Under the pieces are notes generated by a model that saw only the letters and a list, made by a program, of their open reading frames with translations, was not told where the DNA came from and did no database searches. Of a stretch of DNA of 64,000 bases, positions 46,942 to 57,500 are shown piece by piece. Made by a program: the position numbers and the translations under genes. Every line of letters begins with the position of its first letter. The stretch's first letter is position 1. Source of the stretch: Tritrichomonas musculus (Eukaryota; Parabasalia; Tritrichomonadida; Tritrichomonadidae); the NCBI GenBank assembly GCA_039105265.1, contig JAPFFF010000074.1, positions 186,001 to 250,000 of the forward strand, given 5' to 3'.

Positions 46942-47946
46942 TCATATTCTGTTAACATAATAAGCTCTACTAACGTTTGTTACTTTCCATCTACCAGTTT
47001 GTTCAATCTTCTCTGTTAATTGAGCAAAGGTAAGTTTTTGACCGAATTCCTTACTGTATCTTTGTTGGACATCCTTCAATAAGAACCTATCGATGTTTGG
47101 AAAATTGTTTTGCATAAACTTGGCCATATCATAATCAGTTTCGTCAAATTGTCTGTCTAGTTCCTCTTGCTCTGATCGCATTCTTTCAACTTCACGAAGT
47201 GTATAGTCATAGAGTTTTTGTTTTGCTTCGCAGCGTGCACAACGTTTATTGGAGTGAGAATTGATGGTATATATTCTGGTATTCAGCTTGTTTATACAGA
47301 GTCGCATCTTCATCAATGTACTGTAATCAACATGCAATTCATTAATCTCACTGCGCTGTGCATTGTGGCTTTCATTGTCGTACCAATAATAAACGAACAC
47401 ATCATAGATACAATTGACATATCGTTCTATAAATTGCTTATATTCTTCAAACGTCTCGCTTTCTAAGAGATCACTAGTATTCATTACCACTTTATCGCAT
47501 TTTTCATCAACAGTAGTATGATCGCAATAATAGCCAATGAATTGTACATTCAACTTTCTTAGGAACTTCTTGATCTCTGCACTATCGGTTTGTCTAACAG
47601 GTATCTCGTCAAACGTTGATTCAATAGGTTTTGTTTGGGAGATTGCATCTAATTTTGGTAAGCTCGATATCATTGTAAAGACATCTTTAATATATTTGTT
47701 GTTGTGCTCTTGTTTAACATCATAGAAGGATGGATCGTAGTGATCAGTTAGCAAGTCATGCATGATTCTTCTCTTCGTACTTAATTCCTTTTCACAACTA
47801 ACTTTCACAAGAGGCTCAATTGGTGCTCCATATATATCATAATGCATTTCTACAACATCATTTACTTCCTTTATTGGTTTTGGTAAAAGGTTAACAAGGT
47901 ATTCAGCTATATGAAGTTCTGTTTGATTGGTTGTTGGTGTAATCAT
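46942..47946 (-). CDS. Unknown protein with possible C-terminal winged helix (element C)
   Basis: In this 334-residue protein the middle has Cys/His pairs (YYCDHTTVDEKC, SNKRCARCEAKQ) that might bind zinc. The C-terminal ~70 residues (FPNIDRFLLKDVQQRYSKEF, LTFAQLTEKIEQTGRW) look like the winged helix found at the end of some viral primase-helicases, but no helicase motifs are present. It could be a replication or DNA-binding protein. This is uncertain. Confidence 0.5.
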   Translation of the reverse strand: MITPTTNQTELHIAEYLVNLLPKPIKEVNDVVEMHYDIYGAPIEPLVKVSCEKELSTKRRIMHDLLTDHYDPSFYDVKQEHNNKYIKDVFTMISSLPKLDAISQTKPIESTFDEIPVRQTDSAEIKKFLRKLNVQFIGYYCDHTTVDEKCDKVVMNTSDLLESETFEEYKQFIERYVNCIYDVFVYYWYDNESHNAQRSEINELHVDYSTLMKMRLCINKLNTRIYTINSHSNKRCARCEAKQKLYDYTLREVERMRSEQEELDRQFDETDYDMAKFMQNNFPNIDRFLLKDVQQRYSKEFGQKLTFAQLTEKIEQTGRWKVTNVSRAYYVNRI

Positions 47947-48070
47947 ATTTATGTAAATATTTAATAAAAAATAAAATAAAAATAGAAAGTGACATTTTCA
48001 TAGTGAGAAATCACTTGTTCACTTTTGGTGTTATTTTCAGAAATTAGACACAAAAATATAAGTAAGGTTT

Positions 48071-48673
48071 TTAGTCAAGAGAATGCTGTTGCTTAAATTT
48101 ATTTATGTATACACCAACTTGTTTATTATTGATGTCTTTCATAGCAATATATTGTTTATTCCACTTAGTAGTATTGATATGCATGATTCTATAAAGTGTA
48201 ACAGTTATCTTACTGTAAAAGATATCTTTATTGTTTTCGTCGTCATGATAGTAATAGTATCTATTTTCCTCAAAGTCATGGTGCTCTGTACGAGTTTCGT
48301 AGAACAAAACCTTTATAGCTTCATCAGGTATATCATCAATGAACTCGTACTGTGTACCTCTATGAGATGATCTATTGAAGCTGTTATCAGAACGTGTTAC
48401 CCACCTCAAATTTTCGATTCTATTATCTGTTCTATCATGATTAATGTGATCAACATCAGTAAGATTATTAGGATTGTCAATAAACTGTATAGCAACAAGA
48501 CGATGCTTTAGATATGATTTCCTATTAAGAGTAACTCTTATATATCCATAATGGCTTAATGTTTCACTACAAACATGATGATTGTCTCTCCTTCTAATGG
48601 TATGTGGATATGTTGTCAATATTTCATAGTCCTCATGATTGACAAGTGTAACAAATTCTGATATTTCTGTCAT
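48071..48673 (-). CDS. NUMOD4/HNH endonuclease-like protein (element C)
   Basis: This 200-residue protein has a NUMOD4-like start (NHEDYEILTTYPHTIRR), then KHRLVAIQFI and the full HNH core TDVDHINHDRTDNRIENLRW. The C-terminal ~90 residues match those of the B protein at 25431-26156 (IPDEAIKV, KDINNKQVGVYINKFK). It resembles free-standing homing-type endonucleases of large viruses. It may promote spread of the element or act as a regulator. The active-site residues appear complete, unlike the B copy. Confidence 0.85.
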   Translation of the reverse strand: MTEISEFVTLVNHEDYEILTTYPHTIRRRDNHHVCSETLSHYGYIRVTLNRKSYLKHRLVAIQFIDNPNNLTDVDHINHDRTDNRIENLRWVTRSDNSFNRSSHRGTQYEFIDDIPDEAIKVLFYETRTEHHDFEENRYYYYHDDENNKDIFYSKITVTLYRIMHINTTKWNKQYIAMKDINNKQVGVYINKFKQQHSLD

Positions 48674-48705
48674 TTGTATTTTGTGTAAATATTAAATAAA
48701 AAAAA

Positions 48706-48939
48706 TTAGAAATTGTTCATCGAAATTGTTGAATGGTTAAGTGTAAGCAAATGATAATTCAGTGGCTTTGTTGTTTTTACTGGTGGATCATGATTAATAT
48801 TACCTTTCTCCTCATACTTCTTAACCGTTGGCTGTGAATTAATTCTTGTCCTTTCTTTTTGTTGTTTGAGTCTCTGTTTGTCAAAATGATTTTGATGTTT
48901 GTCATCATGTAAGGTTCTCCTTTGTTCATAATTACTCAT
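48706..48939 (-). CDS. Small basic unknown protein of element C
   Basis: From the ATG at 48939 this is 77 residues, highly charged and Gln-rich (YEQRRTLHDDKHQNHFDKQR). An upstream ATG at 49002 would add a hydrophobic leader but would overlap the divergent gene at 48955, so I prefer the shorter form with 15 bases between the starts. It is likely disordered and could bind nucleic acid. Confidence 0.45.
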   Translation of the reverse strand: MSNYEQRRTLHDDKHQNHFDKQRLKQQKERTRINSQPTVKKYEEKGNINHDPPVKTTKPLNYHLLTLNHSTISMNNF

Positions 48940-48954
48940 TTTAATAGTAAGTAA

Positions 48955-49188
48955 ATGACAGATTTGAACGAATATAAGAAGGAAATACCTCAATTGAAGC
49001 AAATAAAGCGATCATTGAAAGAAAGAGTATATGAAACCAAGCAGCATCTTAATAATGTAAAAACAGGAATGTTGGGTTCAAATGGATTAGCCATTAGAGA
49101 AAGCCTTATAGAAGACATCAATTCATTGAAAGAAAAAGTAGCCAAACTTGAAACTGAACTAAGAGAACTAACTAATAATGAACAATAG
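48955..49188 (+). CDS. Small coiled-coil protein of element C
   Basis: This 77-residue protein is almost entirely heptad-like (LKQIKRSLKERVYETKQHL, INSLKEKVAKLETELRELT). It is the first of three same-strand genes leading to the packaging ATPase. No specific function is recognised. Confidence 0.6.
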   Translation: MTDLNEYKKEIPQLKQIKRSLKERVYETKQHLNNVKTGMLGSNGLAIRESLIEDINSLKEKVAKLETELRELTNNEQ

Positions 49189-49207
49189 ATGTTTTACTCA
49201 CATTGAA

Positions 49208-49765
49208 ATGTCAAACGTATTGCATAAAGCAAGAATCTTATCAAGTGAAAACGATAGTAGTTGTAAACAAGAACAAAACACTAATGTGAATATAAAAATA
49301 AAACCACCACAGTACCCTAATGTTCCTCCTTTACAGACTTACGCAAGTGTACAACCTCAAGAAAGAAACATAAATTTTACTCCAGTTGGGGAGAGTGTTC
49401 AATCTCCATTACAACCACAAATAAGTCTTCTTACAAACGAACTTGAGAACATGGAAATCAAAAACAAATTTCTTGAAACTTTGTTAAACATTTATGAACT
49501 TAATCCCCTTAGAGTTAACAACTATCTTGTTTGTCATAGTAATTCACTGATGGAACTAATAAAAATTTTAACAAGAGCTGACAAAGTCGAGCTGGTCATA
49601 GATGAAGAAGAAGGTTGTACAGGCTGCTTATCAAATACAAAGTACATGAAAATACAACGAATATTAGTTACCAAAGATGATAAAGCATTAGATTTAAAAA
49701 TATGTTTTAATGATATTTATAGTCAGTTAGTAAGATACGGAATTTCAACTAAAATGTGTATCTAA
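49208..49765 (+). CDS. Conserved unknown protein shared by C and B
   Basis: The C-terminal ~110 residues align with the B protein at 27636-28166 (VELVIDEEEGCTGC, KIQRILVTKDDKALDLK). The N-terminal half is Pro/Gln-rich and disordered (KIKPPQYPNVPPLQTY). An in-frame ATG at 49178 would add 10 residues and overlap the previous gene by 11 bases. I prefer 49208, which leaves 19 bases for a leader. It lies next to the ATPase in C. Confidence 0.65.
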   Translation: MSNVLHKARILSSENDSSCKQEQNTNVNIKIKPPQYPNVPPLQTYASVQPQERNINFTPVGESVQSPLQPQISLLTNELENMEIKNKFLETLLNIYELNPLRVNNYLVCHSNSLMELIKILTRADKVELVIDEEEGCTGCLSNTKYMKIQRILVTKDDKALDLKICFNDIYSQLVRYGISTKMCI

Positions 49766-49826
49766 AAAGCAGATCTATATTTTTGTTTTCACTGCACTAA
49801 AGTAATACAATTCTGATGAGAATGAA

Positions 49827-50720
49827 ATGAAACCAACACAATTCTATTATCGTTCTGATTCTAGTGATTATGAAGATGATGAAATAATGATGCCACAGCC
49901 TTTTAATATTGATGCTGCTATGTCTGCTGCATATAAACGTAATGAAGGAAAAATAATGTCTGAATCAATACGGCCAATTGCTGTTGATATCTATTCATGG
50001 TATAATTCTCTCAATATTCTGGTTGGTCCTCAAGGTAAAGGAAAGACACATGTAATGCTACGTGACATCATTCAAATATCTCGTTTACCTAAAGAAAACA
50101 GCTTTCATTTAATAGTTTATATCAGCAAGAATGGTAGTATTAATGACTCTACTTTTGAAGCACAGCAAGAATTGATTCAATTACCTATTCAGGTTGTTTC
50201 TGATGCTAATGCTGAAAAATATTTGAAAGAACTTGATTTGTGGAAAGAATTGTATGATCGGTATAGTACAACTCCACGAATAACAATAGATAATGACAAA
50301 CTTCAACAAATGTTTGAGTTCCTGCGTATCACACCTGCTCAAGCCGAGCTTTCACGAGGCCTATATGACAAACTCGGTAAACCAAATCAGCCATTGAACA
50401 CTATCATTCTTTGCGAAGACTTTGTTAGGAGTAAGTTATTGAAATCATCATATTTTACCAACTACATTACACAACTTCGTCATAAACATTCAATAGTTTA
50501 CATAAATGTACAATTCTTCAAGTCAATACCAACTGACTACAAAAATAATGCAACAACTTTCTTCATCTTCTCTGGGTTCTCTCGCCAAAAGATGCAATAT
50601 ATTTATCAACAAGTTCCTATGTCAGTTGAATTTGAAGAATTATGTCATTATTACATGAAGATGAGGAATCATGACTTTATTTTGATCAATGTTCGTACAA
50701 GTAATATTAGCTTTATATAA
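49827..50720 (+). CDS. A32-like genome-packaging ATPase (element C)
   Basis: This 297-residue protein has Walker A GPQGKGKT (~67-74), Walker B TIILCEDF (~191-198) and a following HKHSIVYINVQFFKSIP stretch, matching the layout of the B ATPase (Walker B, then RHYNITCIMAFQTI). It would drive DNA packaging of C. It overlaps the convergent gene at 50713 by eight bases. The acidic N-terminus (SDSSDYEDDE) is unlike B. Confidence 0.87.
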   Translation: MKPTQFYYRSDSSDYEDDEIMMPQPFNIDAAMSAAYKRNEGKIMSESIRPIAVDIYSWYNSLNILVGPQGKGKTHVMLRDIIQISRLPKENSFHLIVYISKNGSINDSTFEAQQELIQLPIQVVSDANAEKYLKELDLWKELYDRYSTTPRITIDNDKLQQMFEFLRITPAQAELSRGLYDKLGKPNQPLNTIILCEDFVRSKLLKSSYFTNYITQLRHKHSIVYINVQFFKSIPTDYKNNATTFFIFSGFSRQKMQYIYQQVPMSVEFEELCHYYMKMRNHDFILINVRTSNISFI

Positions 50721-51162
50721 TTAAATCTTGATGCTTTCCTACAAATAATTCTGGTTCAGGTACATTATATTTTTGTCTAAGTTCTTTAATTTTGTTTCTT
50801 GTAGACATACTTGTTCTCTCTAAACTGTAATTATAATAATCATTTCCTTTGTATTCTTGTGGTTCTGTATTACCATTTATGAAGAATTCTTGGGTCTTCA
50901 TCGAAAGCCTTCTTCGTAAGTTTGTGGTAATTGTTATGTTCTCTAATCCTATTTCTGTGATCTTATCAGGATAAATCGTCATAGTTTCACTAATATTGTT
51001 CTTAAGACTTATGTACAATACTTTTGCACGAAAACTGTTTGTATTCATCATTAGAGGAAATTTTTCACATAATATTGAGAAATCACAATTACGATATTTT
51101 TCTGGATCCGGTAATACAGAAATGAGTGTGTTTATATAATCATAGACCTTTGGTGCTTTCAT
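50713..51162 (-). CDS. Unknown protein of element C
   Basis: In this 149-residue protein the first ~90 residues look folded (FRAKVLYISLKNNISETMT) and the rest is polar with a basic helix (STRNKIKELRQKYNVPEPEL). It is convergent with the ATPase gene and overlaps its end. It has no recognised motif and no homologue in A or B. Confidence 0.6.
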   Translation of the reverse strand: MKAPKVYDYINTLISVLPDPEKYRNCDFSILCEKFPLMMNTNSFRAKVLYISLKNNISETMTIYPDKITEIGLENITITTNLRRRLSMKTQEFFINGNTEPQEYKGNDYYNYSLERTSMSTRNKIKELRQKYNVPEPELFVGKHQDLII

Positions 51163-51204
51163 GTTTTGTGAAATGTGAATAAAAAATAATAATTGCTTTT
51201 TTAA

Positions 51205-51603
51205 TTAAATTTCCTGAATCTTATTCGTGTTTGGATTGAATTCATTCATGCATTTCTTTCCTTCATCAGTGTATTTAAAGAATTCGTATACCTCATCGTA
51301 AAACTTCTTTGGAAAGTGATATGGCATACCATAATCATTGTAATCACCAGTAAGCTCATCAATATAGTAATCAAATATTTCTCCATACTCACGAAAAGCA
51401 GCATTTTCATCATGAAAAGATATGTATAAGTGATTCTGCTTTCTGAATATATCCATTTGTGCGTCTATAATAAAGGGTTCAACAACATCAACAGCATCAC
51501 GGTCACCATCAATGACTTTATCACAAATGTCAGCAAAAAGGTTATACATATCTGTTCCATATGTACGGAGTTGTTTAGCAGCATAATTAGCAAAGGCTTC
51601 CAT
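51205..51603 (-). CDS. Unknown acidic protein of element C
   Basis: This 132-residue, acidic and aromatic-rich protein (YGEIFDYYIDELTGDYNDYG, FPKKFYDEVYEFF) is the last gene of C before its right terminus. A T-rich run lies just upstream on its strand. The family is unknown. Confidence 0.6.
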   Translation of the reverse strand: MEAFANYAAKQLRTYGTDMYNLFADICDKVIDGDRDAVDVVEPFIIDAQMDIFRKQNHLYISFHDENAAFREYGEIFDYYIDELTGDYNDYGMPYHFPKKFYDEVYEFFKYTDEGKKCMNEFNPNTNKIQEI

Positions 51604-51818
51604 TATATGTAGTGGAAATAAAAAATAAAAAAAATTTTTAAAAAATATAATTTTTGAAAAATTGTAAAAACTTAGTTATCCTATCAAAAATGGTGAGTTG
51701 ATTAAGGGGTTCCAGAAAATTATTCAAATGTATAGGTTGGTAATGAAAACAAGGGTAAAAACAATAACAAGTAAACATACCTGATTTTTTATACCTGAGC
51801 TTGTTAACTTGCAAGGTA
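51604..51818. other. Non-coding right edge of element C
   Basis: This AT-rich spacer between the last C gene and its terminal 59 bp holds a T-rich promoter-like run for the gene at 51205 and the repeated word GCAAGGTA at 51811 and 51825. I see nothing else in it. Confidence 0.5.
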
Positions 51819-51877
51819 TGCTGGGCAAGGTACGAGTAAAATTATTAGATGGTCATCCCGCACAGACCATTACTACT
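51819..51877 (-). repeat. Terminal repeat at the right end of element C
   Basis: These 59 bases are the perfect reverse complement of 62861-62919. Read outward they end CCATTACTACT, that is AGTAGT when read inward, like the AGTAGT start of B. The bases following are AACGAC. Confidence 0.8.
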
Positions 51878-52446
51878 AACGACAGACAAACATTGATGCT
51901 TACAACAGATAAACATCTATGCTAACAACAGATAAACATCTATGCTAACAACAGATAAACATTGATGCTTACAACATACAAACATCGATGCTAACAACAG
52001 AAAAACATCTATGCTAACAACAGATAAACATCTATGCTAACGACAGACAAACATTGATGCTAACAACAGATAAACATCTATGCTAACAACAGATAAACAT
52101 CTATGCTAACAACAGATAAACATAGATGCTAACAACAGATATACATAGATGCTAACGACAGACAAACATCGATGCTTACAACATACAAACATCGATGCTA
52201 ACAACAGACAAACATAGATGCTAACGACAGACAAACATTGATGCTTACAACATACAAACATCTATGCTAACAACAGATAAACATCTATGCTAACAACAGA
52301 TAAACATCTATGCTAACAACAGATAAACATCTATGCTAACAACAGATAAACATCTATGCTAACAACAGATAAACATCTATGCTAACAACAGATAAACATC
52401 TATGCTAACAACAGATAAACATCTATGCTAACGACAGACAAACATT
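51878..52446. repeat. 23-bp minisatellite array, left copy
   Basis: Tandem variants of AACAACAGATAAACATCTA followed by TGCT run through this stretch with a 23-bp period. Variants include CGACAGACAAACATTGATG and ACATACAAACATCGATG. There is no gene here. The array is cut on its left by the end of Maverick C. Confidence 0.9.
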
Positions 52447-52670
52447 GATGTTAATAACTGATTCGCGTTTTTGCTAATTACAAACTTTTGTTAGTTTTTT
52501 TACAGAAAGCATTAATAAAGTTTTTTATGCTATGCTAATTTTAGAATAAAATTTTGACTAAATTATTGTTTATTTGAATGCCTTTTATATAGATATTATC
52601 TTTTTTCTAAAAGAAAAAAATTGTGTACTAGACACTTTTTGAACGCAGTTCAAAAAGTGGCGTTCCTTGT
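52441..52670 (+). repeat. ~230-bp direct repeat, copy 1, with hairpin end
   Basis: This is nearly identical to 62158-62388, both directly after a minisatellite. Near its end CACTTTTTGAAC and GTTCAAAAAGTG (52632-52658) form a perfect 12-bp stem with a three-base loop. It is probably the right edge of a repeated element that carries the minisatellite. Confidence 0.85.
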
Positions 52671-52712
52671 ATTTTAATATTATAACTTTAATCTGTTTCT
52701 TTAATAGTCGCC

Positions 52713-53357
52713 CTAAAAACTTTTTGAGACCCCTATAATTTCATCACCAAGTCTGAGATAAAGTTTCTGAAAAGATGGTAATGGAATAAATTGCCTCATT
52801 AAATTGTAAGTTTTTGAAGACGATAAATATATTATTTGAGATAAGTCATAAACAATTTCATTATAAGTTCTTTTTTTTGTGAAACTATTTTCTAATGACC
52901 ATACAAAAGTAGTACTTACAGGTTTTGGCGCTTTTTATTTCCAACCTTCGTCTTGATTTTTTGTAATAATTCCAGATAAATTAGTTTGAGAACCGATACT
53001 TACATGTATCGAATTAAATCAGTTTTTGGCTAATTCATTACTGTAACTCCTTTCATTTTTTGTTTTTGTTTTTCCCATCTTAAATGTGCCAAGTTCGAAA
53101 ATTTTTGAGTAATCTGTAATGGCAGAATATTGGTAACGCCTATGTTGAAAGCAAAAGTAAATGTTTTAGGTTGAATTTTAACCTTTTTTGTACGAACAAT
53201 ATAAAAAGTTTGACAAAATTGTAAAGATTATCATCTGTTTAATCATCAAAAGGTTTGACAAGTACTTTCACTGGGCCAGTGGAACGAGATGATGAATCAA
53301 TTACTACCATTTCATCATTTTCACCAAATATATCATTGGGTAATAAAACTGTCATTT
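52713..53357 (-). pseudogene. Decayed transposase-like gene
   Basis: A 38-codon open stretch starts at an ATG at 53357 (MTVLLPNDIFGENDE). After broken segments, the stretch 52713 to about 53020 reads SGIITKNQDEGWK, an in-frame stop, then WSLENSFTKKRTYNEIVYDL, SSSKTYNLMRQF and LPSFQKLYLRLGDE. The S..TY..LR....LPS pattern recalls P-element/THAP9-type transposases. The identification is tentative; the gene is clearly non-functional. Confidence 0.35.
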
Positions 53358-54582
53358 TGATTTTTTGTTTTTATTTTGAATAAAGCTTGACAATAATGCA
53401 TTGAAAAAATAAAAATCAAAATTTCTCAAAAACAAGCGCATAAATCATTTTAATATTTTTAATATATCATTTATTAAATATATTCATTATAATTTTTGTA
53501 TTTTAAAAACAAAATACAGTGAAAATGTCCAAAGTGAATACCTCTCATTAAAATTTAAATTTAAAATTTTTTTCATTCAAATTAAGATTTTGTTTTTCAC
53601 TTTTGTTTCAAAATTTTTGAATTAAAAAAACTTTGTCCCATTTTTAGAAAATTAATTATCTCTCAAAAAATTGAATGAATATCTGGTTTTATATTTTTTA
53701 TCAGAAATAAATTCTGAGAATTGAGAACAATTGGGAAGTCTAGATCAGATTTTTTACAGAATTTTTTTTTTTTTTTGAGAAATTGTGATAAACTTTTTAA
53801 ACTCTCAAAAAAATTATCGAGTTTTTAAATACAATGTTTTAGGATTTAGATCATTAAATTGACTTTTAGGATAATCAAGTTCGAGTCCACCTATATAACA
53901 AAAAGCTGAAACTATGATAAATAAAATATTTTATCATTTAATATATTTATATATATATGGCACTAAATATAATTTATACTATTATCATCAAATAATAATA
54001 GCTCAAAATATTATTATTATCAAGATACTTAGAAGTAATTAGAAACAAAAAAAGTATTCAAAAAGTTAATATTAATTACCTAAGAAAAGATATTTGAAAA
54101 ATCAATAAAATTTGAGAAAAATTATGTATAATAAACAATACAGCGATTTTAAAATGATTTTTTCTAATATTAATGAATTTATTTTATTTTATATGAATAT
54201 ATAATATTATAAATCAACTAATTTATGCGCAATATTTTTTTGTACAAAATATATTAATGTATATTAAAAAATTAAATAAATCACTTTTGTCAAGTATTGA
54301 AATAATTTATTTAGTATTTCATAATAAATAAACATTTTATATTTTTATTGATAATTATTTATATATGATAGATCATTTATATTATATATAAGCAAGAAAA
54401 AAAATAAAAAAATTTTATTCTTCAAGATAAATTATCAAAACTAAATTCAATTATCATTGAAAATGAGATAAAATTTTCCATTTTTCAATAGCCAACTTAT
54501 TGAGATATTCAATTGAGATATACATGCTTTAAAAATTGAATAAAAAACATCCTTTTGAGATTTTATCATTCAATTATTTCAA
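53358..54582. other. Very AT-rich non-coding region before the host gene
   Basis: About 1.2 kb of A and T runs without an open frame of note. The last 40 bases contain TTTTATCATTCAATTATTTCAA just before the ATG at 54583, with a TCA/C/T initiator-like word of the kind used in trichomonads. No other structure is apparent. Confidence 0.5.
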
Positions 54583-57500
54583 ATGAGTGAAGATAATGAT
54601 ACATACATTATCATTGGTCTAATTGGAAACATTCCAGATGATGAAATCGATGCAAATGTAATTGATGGATACTATCAGCCTATTTTTGCTAATCTTATCC
54701 AAGATTTTGCAATTAACATTTATGATATCGATAAAGAAAGTGTCAAAATACTAGCTATTGGGCAAAAACAAGATTATTCTGTATATATTTACTCAAATAA
54801 TAAATATTATTTCAAACTTGATGCTGACGATACTTTTCAAATTGATATCAAACAGAAAAATTCAAATTTTCAATATTTTACAGAATTTAATTCGGCCTTA
54901 GATCAAATATGTGAGATGATATCAAACAACGAAAACAAAAAAGTAATTTTATTTTTAGATGATCATGGAGACGATGGATATTTTGCGCAAATTCATTATT
55001 TCCATTTATATGAAGTTACCATGAAATTTAATAACACGAGTTTTTTGATATTTAACGATTCTTGCCACAGCGGAAGTTTGATCAATTTTGTTAAATCTTA
55101 CAATGACATGCATTCATTAATAACAAGTAATGATTTGCTAGGAATCAAAGCGCAATTATTATTCGCGTTTAAAAATATTTTCGAATATGCGATTGAAAAA
55201 GTTGGTCTTACTAATTCGGAAAATAAAGTTTTAGAGCTTATAGATTTTTACCAAAGCATTAAAATAGATGAAGAGGAAGCACTTGATTTGATTAAAAGTA
55301 ATTCTTTTTTGGACGATGTTGAAATTAAAACAACTCAACTTATATTTGGCAAGCACAAATTAACTGAAATGGGTTTCGAAAACAATTCACAAATTAATAT
55401 CTTTAAAACTATGATTGATTTTTATGGTGATGTAACAACAGATGAAAGAGACACATTCAAATATTATAAAAATATATTTAATAGAGCTAATTTTGATATA
55501 TTTAATAATTTATCCAAAGGAAATATCCAAGAATTTATCAAAAAACTCAATGTTTTTTATGTAATAAAAGATAAAATCAATTTTGATTTACAACCAAACA
55601 ACCATGTTGAAATAATAACGAGCACAGATAATTTGCATAAAAGCCTATCATTTCCAAGCATCAGAGTAAACAATTCGATTAAAATATCTCCAGGAGGTCC
55701 AGCGATGGGCTCATTTATCAAAGCGTTATTCGTTAAAAATGATCCAGAATCTATTAATTTTGAAGAAATTACAAAAGAAATTTCACAATCAGATAATGGA
55801 GCAATTTATTATCCACTACGAACAACAGAAAGTATAAAAAAAGCCAAAAAGGAAAGACAATGGATTCATCTTTATCCAAAACATTACAAATTATCTGATG
55901 AAGAAAATGATGTAAAATATTCATTTACTTATTCAGAAGAATTAAAGCAAAAAATCGCAGCAATAAGAGCTATTTCGTTCTTAAACGTTCAAAAATTGAC
56001 AGAAACGGCCAATCTCATAAACAGTGAAGTGAATTCAAATGAATTACAACCATTTACAGATACATATGGAAGTATTTTTGCAATTTCTGCTCTTTTAAAA
56101 GAATATAAAAATGACCCAAATAAGATGATTGTAAAATGTCTGAAGAAAAATCCTATAATAAAATCACGCAAACCAAATAGAATCAATTCATATTGTTTAA
56201 TTTTAGACTTTTCTTTTCGACTATCAAATGAAAATCCAAAATTAATGACAGGAATCATTATAAATATTTTAGAAAAAGCAGTAAGAAAAGTAATTAAGAA
56301 AAAAATTGATTTGATTATAGAAAAAAGTGATTCAGAAAAAAATGATTCAGAAAATTTCACGAATAAGATATTTTTACATAAAGAAATATCTGATTTAAAA
56401 ATAAATCAAGGTAAAATTTTGTCTGAATTCAAAGATTATGAATTTCCATTTTTGAAACAAATCGAAAACGTAATTATTTCATTCATTAGTATATCACAAA
56501 TTGCAGCTGCAGCGATAATTGCATCATCACTTCTCTTTAAAAAAATTGACTTAGAGACGATTAAAGAAATGACTTTCAAGTATTTTAGAATCGAATCTTG
56601 TAATATTTTTCATTATGAAGATCAGATTTTTACACATTTTTTCACAAATATAAACAAATGTAAAAATGAAGAAGAAATTAGCAGATATGCAGAATATTAT
56701 CTTTTAGAAATGATTGATTCTTCATTTGTGCATGCTTATTCTATTTTTGATGCACAATTTAAATGTGATTCTATGAAAGTTTTTTCATATTCACTAACAA
56801 AATTTACTACTACTTCAATAGTTGATGTTTTTCATTATTATCTTGAAAATGAGACAAATGAATCATTTATTAATCATATCATTGATCCAATTGAACGAAT
56901 AATAGATCAAAAGAATATTCCCAAATTTTATATTTTTACAATATTATCTTTAATGCCAAAAGAAACAGCAATTTACGCATTATACATGTCATTATCCAAC
57001 TTCGAAAATGATTGGTACAATCATTTATTAAAGATTGTTGAAATTATCAAAGACGATGTCACTTTTAAAGAAGTATATAATGATCTATTATCATTAACAA
57101 TAGAAATAATGAGAGATCAAAAATATGTAAAAAGTTCAATTCAATATAAAGAAAGCACTAAAAACATGGAAAAAATAATTACAAAAGAAATAGAAAAAGC
57201 AATTGAAAAATTATATAAACTTCAAGAAAAATCAATAATAAAAGCACGAGAGAATATTAGTAAACAAACGGACATTGATATAATTGAAGATCAAATCAAG
57301 TTGTATATTGATAATATAATATGCAATGAAACTATTAAAAGCAAATTTGACATATATTTAAAAGAATCAAAAAATGAAATTTTAAATATCAGAAGGCAAC
57401 AAATAGAACTTTTAATTGATTATGATAAAATGCCAACTGAAAAATGTATTTTCGATGAATCTATTTTAGATATAAAAAATATATGTGAAAGAGCATCAAA

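Larger units (their letters stand above)
36535..51877. mobile_element. Maverick C, right part
   Basis: Sixteen genes from the fibre 5' part to 51603, including an integrase, a large double-jelly-roll capsid protein, a packaging ATPase and an HNH protein, are distinct from those of A and B. The last bases (51819-51877), read outward, end CCATTACTACT. They match in reverse complement the start of element D, so 51877 is taken as the right terminus. GATC is frequent here. Confidence 0.8.

Noticed and set aside
51878-52446. CRISPR-like array
   Set aside because: The units are continuous 23-bp tandem repeats with variants and no unique spacers, and no cas genes are near.
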